NCBI RefSeq assembly: GCF_040712315.1
Contig: NC_134018.1
Location: forward strand, 5,880,001-5,944,000
Direction: 5' to 3'
Length of the DNA stretch: 64,000 nt
Origin: Castanea sativa
Taxonomy: Eukaryota; Streptophyta; Magnoliopsida; Fagales; Fagaceae
The notes below the pieces were generated by a model. That model worked only from the letters and a program-made list of their open reading frames with translations, searched no databases and was not told the origin of the DNA. How positions within the stretch are numbered: position 1 is the first letter of the stretch; every line of letters starts with the position of its first letter. The position numbers were made by a program, and so were the translations under genes. This document shows, in pieces, positions 33,349-44,754 of this stretch.

Positions 33349-33712
33349 ACCTTTTTTTTGTAAGGGAAAACTATGCATAGAATGAAAGAGATATTGACAA
33401 ATTTATAGTAAGAGAGTGTGAATAAGAAGAGACAAAAATAGAGGAAGATGAATGGAAAGATGAAGAATGATATTAATATAGAGGGTAGTGGGGAGATGAG
33501 AAGGTGAGGGAAGAAGAAAGGTTGGAGAAGTAGTGGGAAGATGAAAAAGTAAGAGAGGGGAAAAGGTTGGAGAAGTGTAAATATGAAATAAAAAATATAA
33601 AAAATAATTATATGAAAATGGAAAGAAAAAGAATAATGACGTGGACGCTGACGTGACTGAACGTGGGTGCAACAGCATTAAACGCTACGCTTCAACTTTT
33701 AGTAATATATAA
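31909..33712. repeat. Two tandem ~0.9-kb units of the Helitron-like element
   Basis: Unit A (31909-32782; its first ~30 bp lie left of Tat-2 at 20097-20128) and unit B (32783-33712) align throughout: ATAAAATTTGTTTCTCATCC, AAATGGCATTATAGAGTACT, the GTGTG-GAGAG tract, GAATGATATTAAT, and the end TACGCTTCA..TTTTAGTAAT. The ORFs in both units are low-complexity. Confidence 0.85.
32753..32844. repeat. Compound microsatellite (AT)n - (AAT)n - (AGT)n
   Basis: (AT) 32753-32784, (AAT) about 32797-32832, (AGT) 32833-32844, at the junction of the two tandem units. Confidence 0.9.
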
Positions 33713-34925
33713 ATTACACATATTTTCACATACTTTTTCACCTACACGTATTTCCAAAAAAATATAAATAACGTTACTAGAACAACGTTACTAAACAGCC
33801 CTGAGTTTCCCTGCTTCCTTTTCAGCCCAAATTGGCCGAATTGCAAAATGTGGGCCTAGAGGATTTGTTTTCTATACATTTTTTTTTTCTCTATAATCCA
33901 AATACAAGAAATCCCTTCCCTTCCCTTACTTTCCTTCCACTTTTCCCCTTTCCAAATGCAGTGTAAATGATGTCAATTTGACATAAATAAGATGTCATTG
34001 GAGAGATCTCGTGACAAGGTTCAATTTGGCATGTTCGAAGTACAAAAATTACAGACGAACAAAGAGAATTCATGAAAATAAGAAAAGTGTGATTTTGGAC
34101 CAAAAATTGTTTTTGGTACCACATTCTTGTTTTTATAACCTGCCAAAACTTGGCTTTACATTGTTGTTCTTATAACTTGCCCAAAGTGTGATTTTGAGCC
34201 AAAACTTGGTGTTACATTCTTGTTCTTATATTTTCCAAATATGAAATGAAAATCCACAAACTTGATATCTTTCTGAAAATTGGCAATACAAGCTTTCCAA
34301 CGACACTTCGTCTGTGTCGAATCGATATTCACAAGGCTATGAATGAAGTTTGTAAAAATTGGAAGAATTAGGCAAAATGCATGAATTGTGGCCCAAAACA
34401 GCTTGAATTAACGACTTTGCAAACAAATTTGCCCAGCTCATGCATACTTGATTCAAAAAATTGGTACTTTAAGACACTATGCCATGCTCTTTCAAAAACC
34501 CATGGAATTTTCATTGAAAAACACTTTAACTACCACAGATTTTTCCTTCGAAAAATGGCTTTTCTTTAGAAAAATGGCTTTTCTCAATGGAATTTTTCTT
34601 TCAAAAATGAATTTAAAAAACGTGGGATTTTTCCCCTTGGAAATGGCTTTCAAAAAAACCGTGAGAATTTTCCTTGATAAAACATTTTTTCAAAGCCAAT
34701 GTAATTTTTACTCTTTAAATTTGTTTTTATGATATCCATGGAGCTTATCACTTAGAAAACATTCTTCCAAATTCATGAAACCTTCTATCCATTGAAAATA
34801 AAGACTAAAGCGTACTTTTGACCCTTAAAGTTTGAAGTTGTTATCATTTTAGCCCTTTATGTTTCAAAGTTTTTGTTTTGACTCTTCATGTTTGATTTTA
34901 TTTTCATGTTCGCACCCACTTCATC
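33713..34925. other. Intergenic upstream of RLP-B
   Basis: 33713-33810 looks like the right half of a MITE (CACATATTTTCAC...ACGTTACTAAACAG) whose left half would be 19484-19536. The rest is AT-rich; no signal peptide or LRR N-cap for RLP-B is found here. Confidence 0.4.
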
Positions 34926-34939
34926 CTAACAATTGTTTA

Positions 34940-37118
34940 TTATGGGGAAGCTTCCGCCTACCAAATCTGCGTGAGCTTATTCTAACAGATAATCCTGAAC
35001 TCAAATGGTTTTTTCCAATGGTTATTTGGAGCACACCACTAAGGTTTTTGGATGTCTCTCGCACAATTTACTCAGGAGAATTACCAAAATCAATTGGCAA
35101 AATGAAAGTCATACAACATTTGTTTATGAGTGAATGCAAGTTTAATGGGTCCATTCCTGCATGGCTTGGCAACCTTACACAACTCATCGATTTGGATTTA
35201 TCAATTAACAATTTCAGTGGTGAGATGCCATCATCAATTTCAAACCTCTTTGTACTCTCCTACTTCGACCTACGATCCAATAATATTCAAGGTAAGATCC
35301 ATAAGCATTTTTGGTTATTAACGTGTAGTCCACAATTAGAAATATTTTGAACTCATAAAATTGCAATTTTACAGGAGCATTACCAATATGGCTTGGGAAT
35401 CTCACGAGAGTTACTGAGATTTTCTTTGGAACTAACAACTTTACGGGCCAAATCCCATCATCACTTTCAAACCTAAAGAACCTCACTTTTCTTGGCCTAA
35501 GATATAACAACATTGGAGGTAGGATTCCCAATTGTTTTGCAACCTCACAAAACTCACCGCAATTCACTTGTCTTACAACCAACTCACTGGTCAATTTGCT
35601 GAATTTCAATTTAGCGATTCACTGGAGTTTCTCTCATTAGATAATAACAGGCTTTATGGCTCTATTCCAAAGTCTATCTCTAATCTTGTCAACCTTTCAT
35701 TTCTTGATATTTCATCAAATGACTTGAATGGCGCTGTGGACTTTAATACGTTCAAAAAGCTCAAAACACTTCTATATTTGAACTTCCGTGCCAATCTACT
35801 GCATGGCGTGCTTCCTGTTCCACCATCTTCTATGCGCAACTTTTTGATCTCCAACAATAGACTAAGTGGGGAGATCCCATCTTCGATTTGCAATGTAACT
35901 TCCATTGAAATCTTAGACATCTCTTACAACAGTTTGAGTGGTACAATTCCTTCATGTTTGGGAAACTTCAGTAATTCTCTTGTAGTCATGGATTTGAGGA
36001 GGAATAACTTCTATGGCACCATGCCTGAAACATTTGCAGAGGGTAATACGTTGAGGACTCTTGTCTTCAATGGTAATCAGTTAGAAGGGCTATTACCAAA
36101 ATCTTTGGTCAACTGTAAATATTTGGAAGTTCTCGACATAGGAAATAACAAGATAAATGATTCCTTCCCCTATTGGTTGGAAGATCTTCCAGTGTTACAA
36201 GTTCTTATCTTGAGGTCCAACAAATTTAATGGTCAACTAGACAATTTCAAGACCAAGTCATGTTTCTCTTTGTTGCGAATCATTGACCTTTCTCATAATG
36301 AGTTTTCTGGAAGTTTACCTACGAATTTCTTCGAGGGACTGAAGGCTATAAAAACAACCAAAGAAAGTGAAGGCGAAGTGAAATACATGGAACAAAGCTA
36401 TTACCAAGACTCGGTTATTGTAGCAATGAAGGGGCAAAGCTTTGTGCTAGAGAGAATTTTAACCATCTTCACTACCATAGATCTATCAAGTAACAAGTTC
36501 CATGGAAAGATTCCTGAAGAGATTGGAATGCTTAACTTTCTTCGAGGTCTTAACCTTTCCCATAACAGATTAACTGGCCATATACCATCATCTTTGGGCC
36601 ATTTGTCTGTACTTGAATCCTTAGACCTCTCTTCAAATAGGCTTAATGGGGAGATTCCAATGCAGCTGACAAGTTTAACATTTTAGGCAGTGTTAAATCT
36701 TCCGCAAAACCAACTTATGGGACCCATACCACAAGGAAAACAATTTGGAACATTTCAAAACAACTCATATGGTGGAAATTTGGGATTGTGGGGATTTCCA
36801 TTGTCAAAGAATTGTGGCATCGATGAGCGGCCACCACCACCAATATTCCAAGAGGACAACAATCCAATGTTTATGAGTGGATTTGGTTGGAAGGCTGTGT
36901 TATTAGGGTATGGATATGGATTGGTTTTTGGAATAGCTATGGGGTATTTCATGTTTAAAATTGGAAAACCTCAATGCCTGCTAGGGTTAATTGAAGAGAA
37001 CCGGCCAAGAAAGTTGAAAATGCCTAGCAACCATTCAACCAAAGATCTAGAGGAAGCAGAAATTACAGCATTTAAAGGGTGCTCCAAGGTGAGTGTGACA
37101 AAAAATACTTTAAAATAA
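34940..37118 (+). pseudogene. RLP-B: decayed Cf-type LRR receptor-like protein
   Basis: LRR coding from about 34940 ('SFRLPNLRELILTDNPELKW') to a donor CAAG|GTAAGA (exon end 35291). Then an 83-nt intron (35292-35374, TTTTACAG) and a 144-nt phase-1 LRR exon (35375-35518), as in RLP-A. After 35518 the reading continues but needs a one-base shift near 35535. LRRs, island and C-terminal LRRs follow to TAG at 36684-36686, where RLP-A has TTG; the last part resumes in the same frame through the membrane span (about 36895-36960) and a longer tail to 37118. The conserved Cys of the C-cap 'GLCGFPLS' is Trp here. No N-terminal half is present in the window. Frameshift, nonsense codon and missing 5' end together make a functional product unlikely. 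Confidence 0.82.
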
Positions 37119-38511
37119 TATTATGCTAACGTTTTATTAAACTAGTCTCAGAAGATGCAACATTAATTTATGCAATTTGTGTTGTACATTCTTTAAATTT
37201 TCTGTGTCACTACTTACCAGCAAGCTATTGGACAGGGAGTTGTGGATTATGAAGTCAAAGAAAATTGTGAGCCTTAACGTGCGGAAGACCATTAGGAACG
37301 GAGGCTGTGCGGGAGTAAATCTTTTTTTATTTTATTTTATGTATTATTGTGCTACTGCTATTTGCTTCTTTGTAAAATAAGCCTCAAATCTATGTATATT
37401 TGAGGGCATTCCGTGTGTAGAACTTTGCAGGGAGCTCCTGCTTAAATATATATTTTATTATTTTATTTAACTTATGGATATAAAGATTTGATGCTTTAGC
37501 TATTGTGAAAATGTTGTAATAATTTATTGCGTCCATAAAACAACTCTAAATTACAAATCTAAAAATGTATCAAGTGTCGCATTTTAAATGACATGTCTAA
37601 TCAATTAAATAAAACCATGAAATGGACATTTACACTTCCAGTGAACAATGTTGATAGTTGACTATGATTAAGTGAATTTTTTTCTTATTTTTTGGTTAAT
37701 CAGAATGTTTAGAAATTTGACTATTCACATTATTCCCCAAATGTGTGTACCTAATCTAGTAACTAAAAAAAGCTATCACCAAAAAATAAAAATAAAAATT
37801 GGTTTATAAATACATTAACCCAATATATTGGGTTAAATAACTTTTATTTTTCAATTGTACGACTTTTTTTTTTTTTTTTTTGAGAAAATTCAATTGTACA
37901 ACTTGAAACATCTATAGCGGCCAAAACACCCAAAAAATCTCAGCCGATGTAGTCCAATCTTTTATTTAGTTCATTTTCAAGGAGTACTATTACCCGTTTA
38001 ATAGTCAGTACAATATATACTACCAGTAAGATTGATACCAGTACGATATTGACTTCCTTGGATAAAATATCATTGCAAAAACAGTAGTATACTATGGGCA
38101 CAATAGTTTCACAATAATTTTACAATATTTTCACAATTAATTAGGTTCATTATTGACATCACTTTTTTTCCTATCTTTAACAACTTACCACATATACTTT
38201 ATTATGAAATTGTTATGCCTATAGTTTTATTCTTACTAATTAAGTAGTGATATATATGGGTATAACAGTTTCACAATAAAATTAAACAGCCTAATTTTAG
38301 GTTGGAGTAAAAAAAAAAATTATGTGTTTGAGAAAATTGCTAAATTACGTAATTTCTTGTCTCATCTAATTTCCTTATGTGTGTGTTATTTTTATCTATT
38401 TTTCATTTCTCACAAATCTAAGAATTTGTGTAAATTCCCAACATGAAGTCTACTATACATGGTTCAAGTATTCCAACTCATTGTTTAGACATTGTGGTAT
38501 ATTCTTCTTGG
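37119..38511. other. 3' flank of RLP-B and intergenic DNA
   Basis: A donor CCAAG|GTGAGTGTGAC (GT at 37089-37090) matches the one after RLP-A. AT-rich beyond; 38090-38290 has CACAATAGTTTCACAATA motifs related to the 18.1-kb repeat. No gene seen. Confidence 0.45.
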
Positions 38512-38816
38512 GGCAAATTACAACATACCAATATGTGGCTTGAACAAAATTTAAATTGTCTACTGTGATTTGAAATTTGACATTTTACCCACCTGACCCA
38601 TTAGAAACATAAAAATAAAAATAAAAATAAAAAACCAAAGGAAACAAGATCAAAGAGTTGAATTTGAAAATCATAAAAACTTGATTTAGGAACTTCAATT
38701 TAACACAGAAATTGGCAATTTAGATGATGTTTTACTCTCTCTCTCTCTCTCTCTCATATCAATTTGTACCAACAGGATATTTATCTCTCTCTCTCACAAG
38801 TTAACCATCTCTCTCA

Positions 38817-39548
38817 GCCAAAACGGCCAAATACCATTATTTGGAAAAATATGTAGTGTTTTACCATTGTTTGAAAAATATTTAGCAATCTACCACTTTT
38901 TTAGAATTCGATTTTGTGAAACTCGAGTTTAAAATGGAATTCGAGTTTCAAAAACTCGAGTACCTACCATGTAAGAAAAACACCATTCCCCACAGCACTC
39001 ATATGGCCACAGATTATTTACCTTCAAAAAAAAAAAAAAAAAAAACAAACAAAAATCTCATACCACATGTTACACCAGTGTACTTTGCATGCCTTTCTAA
39101 CTCTTTTATCTAAGGTATTGGAAAGGGAAATTATTCAAATAAAGCTAGCAGTAGTGCTAGATATGGGGCAGAGGGATGACATCACAAAATCAGTCAATGT
39201 TGGTTTGCACTCTTTTATCTAAGGTATTAGAAAGGGAAATTATTCAAATAAAGCTGGCAATGGTGTTGGACATGGTGCAAAAGGATGATATCACAAAGTC
39301 AGTCAATATTGGTTTGCATGCTAATAAACAGGAAATTTTAAGTCTGTTGAACTTTATGTATAAGGTACTCGAGTTTATGAAACTCGAGTTCCAAGTGCCA
39401 TTTTTTATAAAACTCAAAAACTCGAGTAACATGCCAAACTTGAGTTTGTGAAAATTGAGTTCCACAGAGTGGTAGATTGCAAAATATTTCTCAAACGATG
39501 GTTAAACATTACATATTTTGTCAAATAGTGGTATGTGGCCATTTTGGC
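38817..39548. mobile_element. Long-TIR non-autonomous DNA transposon (Mutator-like MITE candidate)
   Basis: Inverted repeats of about 150-185 bp: 38817-38967 against 39364-39548, starting GCCAAAA(C/T)GGCCA and including GCAATCTACCACT and repeated ACTCGAGTTT blocks. Flanks CATCTCTCT and CATCTCCCT could be a 9-bp target duplication as in Mutator-like elements, but they lie in a CT-rich tract. The core carries a 109-bp tandem duplication and no gene. Confidence 0.65.
39101..39318. repeat. 109-bp tandem duplication
   Basis: CTCTTTTATCTAAGGTATT at 39101 and 39210; the two copies differ at scattered bases. Confidence 0.85.
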
Positions 39549-39589
39549 CATCTCCCTCTCTCTCATAGCCAAATAGGACAACGATGCCG

Positions 39590-40060
39590 CGTGAGCGTGT
39601 AGAAGCAGAATTTGTAACACACAATTACTACAACTCTTCAATGAAACCTAAGTTCCACAAGAACACTAGGCTAGTAGGCCAAATAATAGAAAAAATCTCT
39701 CTAACAAGCTTTTATTAATCAACATATAACAATAATCAACTTTTCTATAAAGAGTATTTATAGGAATAGAATTTCTCCTACTCCTTTTAGGAAAAGAAAT
39801 AATAAACTTACTTTTACTTGAAAAAGGAAAAACAATTTAACTAGGAAAAGAAAAACAATTAAAATCCTAATTCAACTAGGAAAAGGATTTTCATTAAATT
39901 TGTATAAGCAAATAAATCCTAATTCCACTAGAAAGAGAAAACAACATAAAATATTAAAATATTTTATTCTCTCTTAACCAATTTGCATCATTCTCTCGAG
40001 GTTGGGGACAACTCGTCCTCGAGTTTTGTGGCAATCTTCCATGGTCAATTGGAACCTCGA
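39590..40060 (-). mobile_element. LTR and 3' end of a truncated gypsy element, minus strand
   Basis: On the minus strand, CTCGAGGACGAGTTGTCCCC (the usual last codons of a gypsy polyprotein) leads into TGATGCAAATTGG and an LTR-like region with TATA-type CTATAAATACTC and AATAAAAGC signals. No second LTR or TSD found. Confidence 0.4.
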
Positions 40061-40509
40061 ATAATCCTCTCCATCCTATCCTTCTGCCCAAGACAAGACA
40101 AATCAATATGCTACTTATCAATCTTTTATCACTCTTAATAAATCTTTATGTACGAATCTTTATTCTTGAACTCTTTTGCCACTTTGGGATATATGAAAAA
40201 AGTACTAAAAAATAATCCATGCACACATCCATAAACTTCATACCTCCTCCACAATGATTACTTAAAATCACTCGTTCACGCCTCTTATTAATCTCTATCA
40301 ATTTTTGTTCAATAAAATCCTCCTAGAAGAGATCAATAACATTTTCCATTAATCTTTCCAAATTAATGTTAACTGTATTATAAAAAAAAAAATGGGAGAA
40401 GCTCATTAACTCCAATGAAATCATAGTGTTTAATGTGTTCAAGGTCAAGCTTTAGTAGATTGAAACTTCGTTCATCAATTGAGAACCCATCTACTACTGA
40501 ACAAACCAA

Positions 40510-40977
40510 TTATACCAACGTATGATTATAATCAGTAAAATCAATAACCTTTTGTTTTTGAATGTCGAAAGTCTCATCAATGGTGTGAGTTATGGGCTCA
40601 CCTTGTATGTATATGACTTTATTTTTATCAAGCTCAATCTTGTCTCCTTGACTAAAATCTTCAAGATAGTCATCGAAAATTGGTGAAGAATCCCAATTTA
40701 TTGCACAAACTCTTTCAATGTATTCATTGTTCTCTTTCATATCGCAGTCCTCCTCAATACCAAGATCCTCCTCCTCCTCCATATAACATGGATTCATATG
40801 GTAGTTTTGAGGTCAATTTCCAACGGCTAAGGCGATGTGCTGCTTTGAAAGCGCATCAAACCACTCCTCTGTTCTTTGAAAGAACGCCTCTAATTGTGCA
40901 TCGCGTGCAACCTCATCGCGTTCATACACGTCATCTATGGCAACAAGTCTTCCCCTAGGTGCTTCTCTTTGTGCCAT
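40510..40977 (-). pseudogene. Two acidic ORF fragments, probably gag remains of the truncated gypsy
   Basis: Minus-strand ORFs of 54 codons (40977-40813, MAQREAPRGRLV...) and 95 codons (40797-40510). The second is very acidic and contains 'SSPIFDDYLEDFSQGDKIEL' and 'VIYIQGEPI', reminiscent of the gag-protease linker of some gypsy elements. No protease, RT or integrase lies between them and the LTR-like end, so the interior is deleted. Tentative; an unknown host peptide is the alternative. Confidence 0.35.
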
Positions 40978-42052
40978 TTTAGGAACCTAACTTGGGACCT
41001 AACCCATTTGCATCATACATGGCTGAAAGCCTTAAAGGATTGTTCTCTATTGCTCATTGCCACTGCCACCAACAACAATGGCTTCACCTGATCTATTAAA
41101 CCCCGAGTTCTCTCTCTCATGCCGAACCAAACCCATGGTGGGCCTCCTTGCTCCGCCTTTCGCCTCAAGCTTTTTCCTTCTCTATCTTTGCTTTCTCTCT
41201 CTCTCTAGTCTGGCATTTGAAGGGGAAACGAAATGATGGTTAGGTTTGTACTGTTGAAGGGGTGCGATGTGGGTTGTGTTGAGGTGGTACCATCTTCACC
41301 ATCTCATCCTCAATAGTGTTAGTTGAGATTTGGAGCACAATCTATAACAGGGACCACCTGGAATTTCTTGAGTTCTATTTGAGTGCTCTAATTTTGATGG
41401 GTATAAAACACACACATTTGCTGGGTATATTTCTAAAACTCACTTATTTCATTTCTTTTTTTTCTTTTTCTTTTTTCATTTAAGTAGATCACTAGATGAT
41501 GTAAGAAGTATGGATTTTTTAAGTGGGTTTGTTCACAGAACAGATAAATAGTAATGGTATTTTTTCAATGTGTTTGTTGTTTTGTTGAGAGAAAATATGG
41601 AGGGCCGGAGGAAGGAATAAAGAAGTGGGGTTGGGGTTTCACTTTTCATTGTTCCTCACTAATTTCCTCCAATTTTCCATCCATTACCTCTGTTAGTGAT
41701 TATTTTTTATGTTTGATTTGTTCAATTGTGGTGTTGTTCTAATTTGTATACAATTTTAGTAGGTTTTGGATGTGTATAATTGTTGTAGAGAGTGCTAGCA
41801 ACAGCTGCGATTGGATAATTTTTGTGTTCTATTGAAGTTCTTGAGCAAGTTTCTAAATTTTTTCAAAGCCACTCTTTGATTTTGTTTTCTTTGGTTTTGT
41901 TATGTTTTTAGTGTTTTTAACAAAGAAAGTCCAAAGGTAGGTTGCAAACCCCTAATGGAGTAGACCATAGCCGGGTAAAATGTCAAATTTCAAACCACAA
42001 ATAGGCAACTTAAATTTTAGCCAAACCACATGTGCGTAAGTTGCAATTTGTC

Positions 42053-42490
42053 ATTATTCTTAAATAGCTCTATTATTGTAGTAACATTTGTTGGCACTTG
42101 TACAGTTGTACTTTCACTTTCGGCAATAAGTTTTTGGTTGTTCTTGATGTTTCTTCATCAACAAGATCGTTACCAATGTTATTGTCTCTTGTGTGGCCTT
42201 CCGACCTATTATTCCATTTTTTTCTTACTGCCTACTTGTTTCTTATGTGTATACTGTATGGTATAGCTGAGACATGATTTATGGGTCGAGTTAAAATCGG
42301 TATGGGTGTTTGAAGCTTGAGTGGGCCAGATGAATCTTCTTGCTTAATGGGTTGAGTGGGCTTTTTCAAATTGAAAAATCCTCCACATTCAAATTTCATG
42401 ACCTTGAAAGGCTTGAAATACATCAAATTTCAATCGTCCACGTGGTCATAAAGGTTGTAGACTTGCAGTACTGGTGAGAATTTTGATTTG

Positions 42491-42534
<44 letters not shown>

Positions 42535-44640
42535 GTTTTCTATATTAAATTTATTAGTTGTTTTATTTAATATATTAGTTGTAATGTATATTTGGGGAAT
42601 TTTTCATATTTGGGTTATTATTGAGGTCACTCAATTGAGTGGGGTGGCTATCATATGATTTGGTGGTTTTAGGCTGTGTAAGGGGTGTCAGTGAATTCTG
42701 GCTCATATCAGAGTTTAAAATTTTTAGTGGAGTTCTTGATCAAGGGTGATCTAGTGTTTTGGTTGTTGCAAAGATTTGAATTTTTGCTCTATATTAAAGA
42801 TTCAAAATTGATGCTGGACAACCAATTCTCAAATATTTTTACAGAAAAATTGTCTAGAAAAAGAGAGATTACATTATAAATTGCATTTTCTAATTTTGCA
42901 TAAAAATTAATTTAGTCCTATAATTTGAATTTCATTCAATTCAGTTCTCTAATTTTTAATTTTCTTTAATTTAATTATTCTATCAACTTCCATTATAGGT
43001 TGCTGATAATCCCAAAATGATGTAATTTTTGTATTTTTGAAATTTTAAAATTTAGAAAAAATAATAAAAAATATCGATAAAAAATTAGATTATTTTTCTC
43101 TCAAATTAGGAAGAACATTTAGATTTCCCTAAATTTACATCAATATGAATTTTTATATATATTCAACTTACTACTCAAATTCGAAAATATAGCCACCCAA
43201 ATTCATCTCTTCTGAGCAACCAAACAAAGCCATAGCATCTAATCAACAGAAATCCTGAGTTAAAAACTTCCAAATTAACCTTAAAACCCACTAATAGCAT
43301 CATCAACATGTAACTCACAACCCAGATTTGTGGAAACCCGATAACAAAAATTGTTTTTAGCTCTTGAAAATAGGAAGCTCTGGTTAACTCAATCGTATCA
43401 CCCAAATACCCAACAGACCAACTACCATAAGCAAGATGACCCAAATGTGGGAAGGATCCATCGGCAAGAGCTCAACTAATGTCAGATGAGGTATAAGGCT
43501 TTTAGCAAGCCATCACGAAGCCGCGTCGAGGTAGGCCAGGGGGGCAACGACACCACAAGCTTTTTGAAAATTTCATTTACTACCTTAAAAACTTGAAAAA
43601 TTTTATCTTAATTATCTATAAATTAACTTATTAGTCCCCCCTAGAATTTGATAATAATAAAAAAAAATGTTATGGGCTTAGACTTTAGACTGTTTCCCAC
43701 ATATCTTAAAATTTGTTAAGAGAATCCCACAAAAAACCTGGTCTATTCCTTGGCCCATCAGCTCTTCCAAATAGCAAACATAAAAATCTCTAATGTACAT
43801 TGGTTGCCGCTGTTGCAGTCTTAACACTGCAACAACTCAACAATTGGCTTTGTTTCTTGTTGTCTTCTCCACTCCAACCTCCATTCGAGTGAATCAACAA
43901 CCGGTGACCGACTACCTTTGAACCAGTGGTGTATCTCTCTCTCTCTCTCTCTCCCTATATATATATATATTCTGTTTTATCTGTGCCCCTGATATCTCTC
44001 TCTATTTGGATAAAGGATCTCTCTAAAAGAAGTGTTCATTACTTTATTTGGCTTGTAAATGACGCTACTTCATTCACAACAACAGATTAGTGGCTTGTAG
44101 CTCTAGCACGTTTTTCTATTATTTTATATTATATTTAACTTTTCAGTATAGGTTACTAAACTAGAAATCAAATTTAGAAAATAAATATTGTTTTTAGTAT
44201 GTGTAATTATAGACTATTGAAGCATTAAGATAAAAACAAATTTACAAAGTTGTTTGCTTTTATTATTTTTTTTAACATAAACAATATTTTACAGTTTTTT
44301 TTAAGTGAAAAGATTGGCTATATATATATTTTTTTGGTAACCCAGATTGGCTATATAATTACTATATAAAATTCAATATTCAGGTTTTAATATGTGGGTA
44401 ATTTAATGAGAAAACAATCGATAATTGATGCATATTTTAAGAGAAAAAATATTTAAGATTTGGAGACTACTACACAATTATCTATTTAGAATATTGAAAT
44501 TTCAAATGTTGCACACCTATAATAGCTCAAAGATATGAATTTAAGGAATATTGCTTTATTTGAATCGTGATCTTAAGTTATAACGAATGATATTGGAATG
44601 AGTTTTTGAGTGGTTGTTTACTTGTTTAGTGACGTGTGTG

Positions 44641-44674
<34 letters not shown>

Positions 44675-44754
44675 TGAAAAATTATTTCAAGATCAGTTAT
44701 AAATAGTTTTTAAGGTGAGTTTGATTCAACTCTTTTATATTGTGTTATCTGAAA
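42053..44754. other. Intergenic DNA with (TA)n tracts
   Basis: (TA)n at 42494-42525 and 44641-44674, CT-rich tract near 43937-43955. Scattered ORFs under 95 codons have no recognisable content. No gene supported. Confidence 0.5.

Larger units (their letters stand above)
19537..33712 (-). mobile_element. Helitron-like unit on the minus strand, interrupted by Tat-2
   Basis: The left end reads A|CTAG (19537) followed by a short hairpin TGCGC-AAC-GCGCA (minus strand), the arrangement of a Helitron 3' terminus. The right end near 33712 is AGTAATATATAA|AT, a degenerate version of a TC 5' end. The 5' portion is present twice in tandem (20097-20128 plus 31909-32782, then 32783-33712). Without Tat-2 (11.8 kb) the unit is about 2.4 kb. 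No Rep/helicase ORF is seen, so it would be non-autonomous. Both boundaries are inference. Confidence 0.4.
38512..42052. mobile_element. Composite TIR element with ~80-bp inverted ends
   Basis: 38512-38590 (GGCAAATTACAACAT... TTTGACATTTTACCC) is the inverted counterpart of 41973-42052 (GGGTAAAATGTCAAATTTCA ... GCAATTTGTC). The ~3.4 kb between holds a second TIR element (38817-39548) and a truncated minus-strand gypsy (about 39590-40977). No transposase ORF and no clear TSD; a pair of independent MITEs facing each other remains possible. Confidence 0.45.

Noticed and set aside
32286..33678. Hydrophobic or His-Thr repeat ORFs on the minus strand
   Set aside because: Translations of GT/GA/AAT microsatellites; duplicated with the repeat units.
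34381..34732. Two ORFs of 62 and 94 codons upstream of RLP-B
   Set aside because: Low-complexity Phe/Lys sequence in overlapping frames, no LRR or signal peptide; not the missing N-terminus.
40680..41091. Plus-strand ORFs of 92 and 65 codons
   Set aside because: Antisense shadows of the acidic minus-strand fragments at 40510-40977.
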